Positions 24,179-35,210 of a DNA stretch of 64,000 bases are shown here, piece by piece; within the stretch, counting starts at the first letter, position 1; each line of letters opens with the position of its first letter. Origin of the DNA: Archilochus colubris (lineage: Eukaryota > Chordata > Aves > Apodiformes > Trochilidae). The notes below the pieces were generated by a model, which made no database searches, was not told the DNA's origin, and saw only the letters and a program-made list of their open reading frames with translations. Both the position numbers and the translations under genes were made by a program. The stretch spans positions 14,082,401-14,146,400 of the forward strand of contig CM041086.1 in assembly GCA_023079485.1 (NCBI GenBank), read 5' to 3'.

Positions 24179-27100
24179 CTAATTTTCCAGAACAAACGAA
24201 ACAATGGGTTGTGTATTCATGGTGGGTGAAGAGAACAGGTCATGAGGTATGAACATGCCTTAGATATATTGGAACATATTGAAAAGAACCTCTAAACAGG
24301 GGGTGGTTCACTGGAACTGTTGCATTTCTTATTCAACTAATTGATACACACAAATAAACTTGCATGCAATATTTCTGACAGCACACATCACAGAGCATTT
24401 TGGCCCTGGAAATCTTGGAATTCTTTGCTGATGTAAAAAGTCAGAACTGCTGCTGTGCAAACCGTGGTCTTTACTTATCAGCCTTGCAAACAAACCCCAT
24501 TCTCCTGAGAAGAGCAGAGAGGAGGCAGTGGGAGAGCTTCCTCCACCATGGGTTGCAGACTCCAGCTGAATGGGCATTGCATAAGCTCCATAAATGGACA
24601 CCAGTGAGGACAGAAAATCCATCAAACCTGGTAGGGCCAAAGCCCAGACTTTTATTAATCACCATTCCTAATGATTTTATTATGGTAATGTTAATCTAGT
24701 CCTGGAGAAATAAAGACCATTGTTTTGTCTTGGACTTTTTGCATGAAAGTCTAACAGGGGCATGAGGATAGGGACAGGGAATCTAAAGAGAAAATTGGCA
24801 TAATTTTGTAATGCCTAACAATAAACTTGCAGACATCTACAGTATGTAACCTCACACATGGGCATGACAGAGCTGAAACAGAAAGGGAAATGGAATGCAT
24901 AAAGAAGTCACTGCCAAAAAATGGGAATTGGCTGGCTTTGCTGGCTCCTATCACCATCTTGGTGTATTTTAATGCCTGTGTGTGATCAGCATCCTGACAT
25001 GCTGCAAATCACAGCCCCAAGCCTGCTAACATCTAGGCTAATGCCACTGTAAGTTTTGCAGAAGTCTAACTCCCATTTCTGTACTTTCTCTCGACTAGGA
25101 AAAAAGCAGGATAGGATACTGCATTGGAGGAAGAGCCAAGAGAAATTGAACTCAGCAGCCACATCCATTTATGTTTCATTTCATTCCACTATCACAGTGA
25201 AGGACAAAGAGAAGCAATCAGAGCAACTGGAGCCTCACCTTTTACAATAATGCATATAAATACCTAATGCAACATAATGTGCATGAAATTTTATAAACTG
25301 CCACTGGAAATGAAAACAGCAGTGGCAAAGCTAGGGCCAGCTTTTTCCTGAATGTATTAATAACAAAGATCCTCAGTGGGTTCTTACATAGGCTCTAACT
25401 AGTGTAGGAAGTACTTAGCATTCTTAATGAATAGAGATTTAATTTACAGGGCAGGAGCAATTCTCAGGGTACTGGATCTTCCACCTTTATGGCTGCTTTG
25501 TGTCACAAACCTCCAGCAAGAACCAGGAGCTGACTTTTAACACCTTACCACATAAAAGCATCTATTTTTAGTGCATAGAATATGTAATCTAATACTTTAA
25601 AAATACACTTGCTACTTAGTTCAGGAATTAAAATATTTCCAAATTGCTGCTTTAACAATGTTCAAGGTGAGACTACTGCTTTCCAATTTGCTTCACAGAA
25701 AAAAATCTTGAATTTTGAGCTTTGAAAAGAGAATTAAATTTCCTATGTTGGGGAACAAAAGTGGATCCCTCCCCACCCCAACCCATGCAAGAGCCTATTG
25801 GCTGATGTGAATTTAAAAACCTTTTCCCCTATTTCCAGCACTCCAGAGATATTAAATCTTAATGATTCTTTGCAAGCAATTACCTTGGGTTAAGTAAAAC
25901 ACTAAGGAACTTTTTGGTGATATTGACACGTGGTAATTAATGTGATTCAATTACAAGACTATGGAGAGCTAAATAAAAAGTCAAGGATACAGTATAATTT
26001 TTGAAGTTAATGGCATTATTGGTTGGTGTTCAAGGTCCTTTAAAATACAGTAACTACTTCTTAGTTTGTTGAAGTGAGAAGGGCTGTTTCTTTGTTGAAA
26101 ATCAAAAGCATTACATCCTTAGTTGGGGAGCATTTTCACTAACTGATCTCACAAAATTTTGCTGAATACCACATTAGTGTTGCTAGGCTCAAAACAATGC
26201 ATTGCTGAGTTTTTCCCCATGTGGCTGAAAATGCCTTTGCTATAGTAATAGTTTTATGTAATCCTTAAAAATTTGATCTCCTTTGATCTCCTGACAAAGG
26301 AAACAAGCTCAGGCTGCTGTTCACAGCAGGAAGATGAAAAGATGTGTATTATCTACAAGCTAATGAGAGTCTGCAATTGCAGCACCTCTACCTTTCAAAT
26401 GTAATTTTTTCAGACCACCATCCAGCATGAAAAGGCTACAGAAAGAGCCATGGCCAGAGTGTAGGTTTTCATATTCCCTGAGCCAATGTGCTTTCTTTAC
26501 AGGAAAAGAATCAGGCTCAGTTGCTATGCTTAATTAAGCTAAAGAGGTGCTCACCTGTACAAAAAAGGCATCTGAAGACACAGTCTTCACAGACTATCCT
26601 TACTCTTTCTTGAAGAAGTCCAAGATAAGCTTTTAAAATTATAGGGCTGCAATAAAACTTCTGTTCTTCTAAAATCCTCTTCCTCATAGCAACATACTTC
26701 TTAGGACAAAGTAGCATTTAATTATCTATACTTGATTCCTTGTACACCTCTCAATCTTGACAACTGATATTAATCTTTCCTTTTCTTTCTAAGCACACTT
26801 CCCTTGCAAGTCTAAAGCAGAAGATAGATTCCTAATCACAGGCTTCTTTTGGCTTCAAGAAAATAAAACTGAACAGCATGGTGCCAATTATCCTCACAAG
26901 GAAGTACCCATGTGCTGATTACTACTGATCCTGAAACAATCAATCTCCTTGTACTCCCTTGGTAAATACCAGCATCAATAGGTTGTCTATGAGTTTTAAA
27001 TCACATTACTATATATTAAAATGTTAACTCATAGCCATGGGTCAGTGTGTTATAAAAGGGCTTCTTAAATAAATCTGATTTGCTAGCTTTCTTTTTCATT

Positions 27101-30057
27101 AAAAGATGAGTTAAAATACATACTTTCAAAGTCTGGAAAAGCATTCTGTGCTACTGCACTGAGTTGGGAAAATGAAAGGTAGAACTATCTACAGTAGTTA
27201 TTTATCCCTGTGAAATCACATCAGAGGCTACAAGTTTACAAGCAAAACAACTTTCTGAGGTATCCTGCTGTAGTGAACAGGGCTGTCTGTTTCCAATCAC
27301 ACCAAAACTTGGTGTGAGCACTGGAAATAAAATTACTGATATATATTAAGGGATAGAAAGAAACAAATGGAGCAGAAATTAGCCATAACCAAGCTATGCA
27401 CATATTCATGCTTGGTACCTTGTGTTTTCCCAAGTGTATATTCCTTGTCAGACCACACCCTGGGTTACAGGTTACTCCCAGAAGGTGAAAGGAGATAAGA
27501 GAGGCAACAGCTGCTCTGTATTCAGGACTGACCTCTGAAGCTGCTAGATGCACCCTCTCTGAAGTGTCTGTGCTGTCACAGCCCTCCATGCTGTCATGCT
27601 GGGGGGGACTGTGCAGCCAGACAGGACACTGGGATAGCCTGGGGCAAGGCAGGAGGTTTTGATTTTTGCCTAACTACATAGAGTCTCTATTGACCCTGTT
27701 TCTCTGTTCTCAAGCACCTCATTTTTAAGATTATTAAAGTTTTTGATGTTTTTTTTCCCAGCACATCCTCCTTTGGAAGCCAAATGCTTTGAAAAGGTTT
27801 TATTAAATCTGTAATCTATATAGACAAAATGATTTAATGCAGTTGAGACGAGCTAGTGAAGATGTTTTCCATAGTGAACCAGACCAAAAAATACAAAAGC
27901 AAAGAAAACATTTACTGCAATTCACTACCAATCCATTCTAAGTGAGGAAATAATGGGTAACAACATCATTGTCTCCTTACATATATTTCTATTTCTCATT
28001 TATCTAATATGATCTCTATTCAGTTGTGCCACATTGATTTGTAAAACTACTGATGTGAGATGCAATCTTCCTCCTGGAGGGACTGGAACAACAGCAACAT
28101 CCTCCCTTGCCTCACATGTTCAGTCAAATCATAGAATCATAGAATCATAGAATCCTAGGGGTTGGAAGGGACCTCGAAAGATCATCTAGTCCAACCCCCC
28201 CTGCCAGAGCAGGGCCACCTAGAGTACATCGCGCAGGAACGTGTCCAAGCGGGTTTTGATGTCTCCAGTGAAGGAGACTCCACAACCTCCCTGGGCAGCC
28301 TGTTCCAGGGCTCTGTCACTCTTACAGTAAAAAAATTTTTTCGAATATTCAACTTGAACCTCCTATGCTCCAATTACACCCATTACCCCTTGTCCTATCA
28401 CTGGTAATCACTGAGAAAAGCCTAACTCCATCTCCCTGACACTCGCTCCTTACATATTTGAAAACATTGATGAGGTCACCCCTCAGTCTCCTTTTCTCCA
28501 AACTAAAGAGACCCAGCTCCCTCAGCCTTTCCTCATAAGGGAGATGTTCCACTCCCTTAATCATCTTCGTAGCTCTGCGCTGGACTCTTTCAAGCACTTC
28601 CCTGTCCTTCTTGAACTGGGGGCCCAGAACTGGACACAATACTCCAGGTGCGGCCTCACCAATGCAGAATAGAGGGGGAGGAGAACCTCTCTTGACCTAC
28701 TAACCACACCCTTCCTAATGCACCCCAGGATGCATTGGCCTTCTTGGCCACAAGGGCACATTGCTGGCTCATGGTCATCCTCTTGTCTACCAGGACCCCC
28801 AGGTCTCTTTCACCTACACTGCTCTCCAGCAGGTCGCCCCAACCTATACTGGGCACGTTGTTCTTCCCAATGCAACTTAACTCTTGTGAATTCATCATGT
28901 TTCTCTCTGCCCAACTCTCAGCCTGTCTAAGTCTCTCTGAATGGCAGCACGCCTTGTGTGTCAGCCACTCCTCCAGCTTAGTGTCATCAGCAAACTTGCT
29001 GAGGGTACTCTATACAATAACTTACCTGGCCTACACAAAATCACTTCACAAAATCTCCTTTAAATCTGCTCTAAAATTTGAAAGAACTGGAAATCTGTTT
29101 TAGGAGATTTGATAAAGTTTTAGCTTTCCCCTAAAAAACTGGAAAGATTTGGGTTCATATTCTACTCTCATTCACTTTTCTCTGATCTACTCTGATTTAT
29201 CCAAGTATCAGGAAAAGAAATGGGAGGGTCATCTGCTTCTTACAGCCAGAGAGCATCACCACAGTGGTCAGTGGGAAGCACGGGTCAGAGCTTACAGTGA
29301 ATAAGAATGGAGCAGTGGATCTAACAACATTAAATGATGGGATTTGAGTGAAAGGAGTTGCACATCTCAGAGGCAATGCTGAATTGGTTTTCACTCCTGC
29401 CTGCACAGTCCTCTCCTTTCCTACACCAACTCTGACACTTCTCTGCCCCTTCAAAGGAGCTGGTTCAGCACTTGCATTGCAGAAGACTGTCCCCTTTTTA
29501 ACAAAAAATGGCTTTTGTTAATGAAGCCACTTTCTGATGCAGTAGTGCCCTGATGTGACTTGGGAGACACGAGACAGTCCTTGCAGTGGGCATGGGGACA
29601 CCAGGAGCTGCACAGGGACAGAGCAGGGCTGTCCCCTGAAGCTGGGAGCTGTATGACTGGCTCAGATCTTTTGGAAAACCTCACAAGATTCCTGTGCTGA
29701 TTCCCTAAGACTGGTTCAGCAAGACTGCCTGCAAGACAGGCACAGCAACAAGCCCTTTGCCCAAATGGGAACAAGGTGGAAATGGTCTCACCTCCCCTGT
29801 CTCAAGCCAGAAGACAAAACCCCTAATCTCCTTTCTCTCACAAAAGAAGAGATACTGTTTTGATACTGAACATTACTTTCCTAATGGCTTGGGTTGGTTG
29901 CTAATTTCAGAGAGAGTTCTGCTAAAGGAGACTGAGTGGGGGCTTTTCATTCCTCCTTTAAAATAAGGCAGAACCTGAACTCAAACTACAGTCAAACTAA
30001 CAAATATAGAGTATTAGTTGCTTTAATGTTTGCAGTGTCTCTCTTATTCACACATAC
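24179..30057 (-). other. TENM1: TENM1 intron with CR1
   Basis: This 5.9-kb phase-1 intron runs from GT 30057-30056 to AG 24180-24179. It holds the 0.9-kb CR1 at 28126-29014. The rest shows no recognised feature. Confidence 0.9.
28126..29014 (-). mobile_element. CR1 LINE, 5'-truncated, with end of reverse transcriptase
   Basis: The plus strand starts with the repeated atagaatc units and the ggttggaagggacc block that mark the reverse complement of a CR1 3' end. Reading the minus strand gives the C-terminal part of CR1 ORF2. It includes the reverse-transcriptase core FADD (28994-28983), then [57 protein letters not shown] and [16 protein letters not shown]. The frame is broken several times. 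The copy is truncated just upstream of FADD, so it cannot move by itself. It sits in the TENM1 intron between 24178 and 30058, in the same direction as the gene. Confidence 0.93.
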
Positions 30058-30210
30058 CTTTTTTCTCTGTTTTGTCAGAAACTTTTCCTCCAATTGGTGA
30101 GTAAGTGGTATCCATGGATTCTGCTCCCTTATTTCCTTTGCTAACTCCATTCTCATACAGCTGCCCTTCAACAGGCTGGAGTTGCCAGGTTAAACCAAAC
30201 AAGTGTACTG
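30058..30210 (-). CDS. TENM1: Teneurin-1 internal exon: end of TM helix and start of extracellular linker
   Basis: This 153-bp exon is in phase 1 at both ends, so skipping it would keep the frame. It starts with codons for AVHLFGLTWQLQP, which finish the membrane helix, and then enters the hydrophilic extracellular juxtamembrane linker (ENGVSKGNKG, TTYSPIGGKVSDKTEKK). The donor is AAAAAAG|GTATGTG (GT at 30057-30056). The acceptor is a tandem ttgcagcag, so splicing could start at 30210 (Ala kept) or 30207 (Ala lost). The remembered human protein keeps the Ala, so 30210 is chosen. There is no enzymatic motif; the role is as a spacer between membrane and EGF repeats. Confidence 0.95.
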
Positions 30211-33200
30211 CTGCAAAAAAATGAAGACCAATTAATTGCTAGCTAAGCTGCAGCACCTGCAGCCAGGCTAAGGAAGAATGCTCTGACCCAGTTTCTGCAT
30301 AGTCAAGTATTACTTCATTCTGTTAGTAATAAAACAGAATTTCAAGGAGTCTAATGAGCAATTTACTATTTTACATTAAAATTCAATGTTTAATTAGTTT
30401 CCACACTTTCTTTTGGAGCTCAGCCAGGTCAGAGTGATGAATTCTTACAGCAATTAATGGAAACATTTGCAATTAAAAGGATAACAGTTGAATTAATTTA
30501 ATATTGTGTGACAGATTCTAATGCTACATCAATCTTGTCCCTCAACTTTCAACTATCACATAGCTCAGTTTGTTGACTGAAGCACCACGTAAAACTTCTC
30601 ATCTTTTCAAACCACTTCTCAGTGAAACTGTGCCCATTGCATTCCCAAACCTTTTAGTTCAGGCTAAACATCAAACACTGACTCCATAAAAAACTGGCTC
30701 TAGACCTAAAACATATGCAATTATTCAACACTACATATTAACAGAAATATGGTTATTTATGTATGCACTGGGAAATCTACTAAATTAACCCTTTTATGAA
30801 GTTATAAACTATTACCACAGGTGACTACCTACTCCACTTGAGCAGACATTCACTTTTTCTGCTTTCTTTTCTGCTCTTTCTAATCTGAGGCATCGAAGGA
30901 TGGTACAAGAAAGACAGCAACAGAGGATCTTATTTTAGGCATAATATGATAGTACTACAGTCATTCTAGACAATTACCTAGGTCTTACTGAACAGGGAAA
31001 AGTTCTTCCAAGGGAGAGGCTGCCTTAGCATTGAAGTAACTCAGCAGGGAGGAGCAATGACCCACTAAAACATGGATTGAGGATACCCCCCACCAAGGAG
31101 CTGAAATTGTCACATAAAGAACAAAACCTGAGTAGAAGGCTCTTTAGTCACACACAACAATTTGCACTGAGCAGGATCTGCCCAGAGTGGGAGCCTAAAA
31201 GGCAATACATTGGCTTCTCCTGAATCAGGTGGAAACATCAGAGGGTCTCAGCAGAAAACATGGTGATCCAGAATGGGTCTCACATTTAGGAAGCACAAGG
31301 TTTTCTTTCTCACTTGCACATACTTTAAGGAAAAAAAATCTCAATACAAACAGGAAACCTAGATTCTATTATCCATTTCTATCCCTTGCATGCTGAAAAA
31401 TTAGATTGTCAGGCAAAACTCCGCAACTTGAATGGGTTCCTGGCCAAAATTACTGCAGGAATGCAAAGCTGCCAATCTACAATCATCAATTTCAGATCTA
31501 TGCACTCCTGGATCACCCAGCCACAACATCTAAATCAAGCAAATGAGAGAGCACTTCTATGGAATTAGTGACAATGTTTGTGATACATTCATAAGTTTTA
31601 TATTGGGTTCAGGAGAAGAGAGCCAAAAAGACTGAATTTCCAGATCACTGCTTCACCATCAGATCTGGGCTTTGGAGTCACACCCTGGAGAGGAAATTCT
31701 CACTCTCCAGAAGAGACATGAGAAACCTAAGCCAGTGTAAGTGGTGAGATCTCAAACCAGAGACATTCCTGGATTGCTGCACATTTTATGGACTTGAAAT
31801 CATCAAGAGACCATGCTAATGCTTTGAAAAGGGTCTTGCAAGCAGATCACAGAGACTAAAGCTCTCATCTTTGAGCTTATTAATGCAGGACAGATTACTT
31901 CTGCATACAGAGAGTACAAAAAAAGAAAATCAACATGTCTTGAAATCTCTAGAGCAAGTGGCTCTTGCTTCTGGCCACTGTTAAAAGAGTTAATAGCAAT
32001 AAAAAAAAAGAACAAAGTTTGACATGTATGATAACTACTGAACATATTTAATTTACACAGATAATTATATAAGCACTTGAAACAGATCAACACTAAATGC
32101 AAACAGTAACTGCACACATCCATAAAGTTGTATTGGCTATAGAGCCACTAATATAACCTAGCAGCTCTCTTATGCTATTTCCACTGTTCCTATTATTAAT
32201 TTCCTATGACAGCATTTGCATCTTTGCATCTGCTGCAGAGGGTACCTCAAAAAACAAGGACTGAATATGTAAGGCACCTTTTACCTTACGGTATGTCTCC
32301 TCCAGCTCACACACACTCTGCATTTTATCATCTATTCACGCCAGTTTGAATTGTTTGCTTGTTTTCTCTTCCTTCAGGCTGGGGAGGTGCTGTTGTTTAT
32401 ATAGTTTGTGCCAAAGCTTGGCAAGCAAAACTGTTTGTACGTATGTTTGACAGTCAGTTTCCTCCCTGAGAAGCACCAGCTGCATTCTAGAGATGATGGC
32501 TTGTCAGCCTTGGACTCCTAGCCCACAGGATGCTGGTAGAACAGCTTCACATTAAATGATATGCAAGACCCAGTGTTTGAACAACAAAGCCCACTGCTGA
32601 GAAAATAAGGGCCACTTGAATTAAACCTGATGACTTCTATCACTGCAGAAGCCTGGTCATCTTGGAGTCTTAAAATCATTAGATTAGATATAACTCTTGA
32701 GAAATGACATTCTGATCCAGGTACCACTCTGGTAACTGCCAGACCACATACACCACTAAAGCCATTAATTCCTAGAGCTACCTTTCTCAGAAGGTAGCTG
32801 CAGGGAGTAATAAATGTTTATTAAGCAGACACAGAGCCTTACCTTGCTTCCTTGTTCTCTGTGATATTTTTCTTTCACCTGGGGTATACATCATTCTAAC
32901 ATCTAAAGCTTGTGTTTCCTACAACATATGTATATCATGTTTCAAATATACAAATATTTAACCATATAAGATCAAATAAAACTTTCAGATCTCTCTCTCA
33001 AATCTCTTTAGAAATAGGTAGGCATGTACTGAATTGCATTAAAAAGCTCAAAAGAACTATCTTTTGTCATTCTTTCTTGGATTTTTCTCATGGATTTCTG
33101 ACTCTTTCTGCACACAAAGGGGCACAGAAAATGCTGTGGAATTCAACAGTGGGCCACGATGTGATTTCCCACAGCACAAATCCACCTCTAAGATTCTCTG

Positions 33201-33687
33201 CTGTATTTCCCATGTATAATGCCCAGGTACAAGACCCTGCTCCACAGGACTAAGCAGAAGGTGACACCATCTGCATCTACTTCTACTTCACTCTGCCCAA
33301 CGGAGGGCTGAGCTGGGTGAAAAAAAGAAGTGTGACTCAATTTGTGATGAAGTTCACGAAGTTCAGCCTTCCATATGGATGTTTACCCAGAAAGACCTTG
33401 ACTGCAGTACTTTTGAGGGCTGGCTGCTGACCAGCAGTTCCAAACCTCACCATTAGGACTAAGGGCGCATTGCTGGATGAGTTCATAGCAAAACATAAAG
33501 CCAGTCTTTGAGGTTTGATGACTACACTGGTATTACAGAAAAAGTAAAAGCTACTTTGGCCCTGGTCTATCTAGCATTCCAGAAAAGATTCTGCACTTTT
33601 CTCTGCACCTGGTTTTCCTGTATTTTGCAGGACCTGAAATACTCCAGCTGCTGGGAGGGTATTTGTTGCCTTAGGTCAGTGCAGTGG

Positions 33688-34430
33688 TGTCATGGCAGCA
33701 GGGGGGCCGCAGAGGTGGCTCCTGTGAGCAGCTGCTGGAAGCTCCCCTGCTTCCAATCCCTGCCCCATTTCTGCCCAGCAGATCTGGGAAGCTGGATGTG
33801 CCTCTGTAAGCGACATATTCAAGCAAGGGAAAACAAAGCTGCAAAAATAATAATAATAAAAAAAGACCTGCAGAGCTGAGAAGAAGGTGAGAGTGATATC
33901 AGAGCAGAGACACCAAGGTCAGTGAGGAAGAAGGGGGAGAGCAGAGGTTTCCCCGCAGCTGTGAGATGGCAGCCGTGCTCCTGCAGCCCATGGGGAAGTA
34001 CAGAGGAGCAGTTCCTGAAGGATCATGGTGGGCAGATGTGGAGCTGCTGCTGGGATGTGTCACAGGTGGGTAGATGTGGATCTGCAGTCATGGAGAACCC
34101 CGCCCCAGAGGAGGTGACTGTTCCCACAGCAGCCGTGACGCTGCGGGCAGCTCGGGCTGGAGCAGTTCCTGAGGGACTGCACCTCACAGGAGGGACTCAT
34201 GTTGGAGGGGTTGATGAAGGGAAGAGTTTGTGAGGGACCCCATGTTGAAGTGGGGGAAGATCGTGAGGAGTCCTCTCCCTAAGGAGGAAGGAGCGGCAGA
34301 AACACTGTGTGGGGAACTGACCCTGACCCCTGTGCCCCGAGGGGAGGCGGCAGGGAAGCGACCCTGGCCTGGGAAGAAGGGCGGTGGAGGGGAAGGTATC
34401 AAGATCTGGCCACGTTTTCTCTTTCTCCTG
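33688..34430 (+). mobile_element. Probable avian LTR-like element, left part
   Basis: This GC-richer, degenerate segment contains repeated modules of the type gagcagttcctga...gggact (around 34005 and 34160), and text resembling a long avian LTR-type repeat that I know from bird genomes. It starts near TGTCATGG (33688), which mirrors CCATGACA at 35203-35210, as LTR ends would. No clear target duplication is visible (AGTGG against GGTGT), so the left limit is uncertain. No intact gene is visible. Continuation after the CR1 is at 35001-35210. Confidence 0.5.
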
Positions 34431-35000
34431 ATAGAATCACAGAATCAGGCAGGTTGGAAAGGAGCTCTGAGACCATCAAGTCCAACCCTTGATCCACTAC
34501 CACTGTAGTTACAAGACCATGGCACTGAGTGCCACATCCAGACCTCTAGGGACAGAGAATCCACCACCTCCCTGGGCAGCCCATTCCAATGCCTCATCAC
34601 CCTCTCTGTAAAGTATTTTTTCCTAATATCCAACCTAAACCTCCCCTGGCAGAGCTTAAGCCCATGCCCTCTTGTCTTACTGAGAGCTGCCTGGGAAAAG
34701 AGGCCAACCCCCCCTGGCTCCAACCTCCTTTCAGGGATGAGAGTAGAGAATGAGGAGGTCTCCCCTAAGCCTCCTCTTCTCCAGACTGAACAGCCCCAGC
34801 TCACTCAGCCTCTCCTCATAGGATCTGTGCTCGAGTCCCTTCACCAGCCTGGTTGCCCTCCTTTGGACTGACTCCAGGACCTCGATATCCTTCCTGAACT
34901 GAGGGGCCCAGAACTGGACACAGGACTCAAAATGTGGCCTCACCAGGGCTGAGTACAGGGGCAGAATCCCTTCCCTGCACCTGTTGGCCACACTGTTCCT
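34431..35000 (-). mobile_element. CR1 LINE fragment, 3' part, nested in an LTR-like element
   Basis: The left end carries the CR1 3' terminus in reverse complement (atagaatcacagaatcaggc). The minus strand reads [40 protein letters not shown] and [16 protein letters not shown], then [20 protein letters not shown]. This is the end of CR1 ORF2 with frame breaks. It differs from the CR1 at 28126-29014 and looks like another subfamily. Sequence resembling an avian LTR lies on both sides, so the CR1 appears to have inserted into an older element. Confidence 0.92.
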
Positions 35001-35210
35001 AAAAGAATTTAGGAATTGCTAAAGGAATTTTAATTTCTTTAGATTAAATTAGGTTTTTCCCTTCCCAAGTTGAGTCTGTCTGGTTTTGCCCATAACTGGG
35101 GAAGAAAAACCTTAACTCCATCAACAGCCTTTGGGTGGATTTCCTCCTCCCCGTCCCACACTGAAGGCCTGGTTGGTAACAGTATTGGGACTGGTACCTA
35201 AACCATGACA
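35001..35210 (+). mobile_element. Probable avian LTR-like element, right part
   Basis: After the CR1 insertion the sequence continues with ttcccaagttgagtctg, gttttgcccataact and cctccccgtccc, and ends aaaccatgaca. These phrases are in the order I remember for the 3' part of a long avian LTR. The end CCATGACA is the inverted match of TGTCATGG at 33688. It lies in the large TENM1 intron, antisense to the gene. Confidence 0.5.

Noticed and set aside
24329..24699. Roughly 100-codon open frames on both strands close to a TENM1 exon
   Set aside because: Opposing frames of equal length suggest a stop-poor stretch, not a gene. There are no splice sites consistent with the TENM1 phases.
28349..28761. 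Open frames with reverse-transcriptase-like peptides
   Set aside because: They are fragments of a truncated CR1, not host genes.
33686..33690. GGTGT as a possible target duplication with 35211-35215
   Set aside because: Using it would start the element at CATGG, without the TG end, and would break the inverted terminal match. It is probably coincidence.
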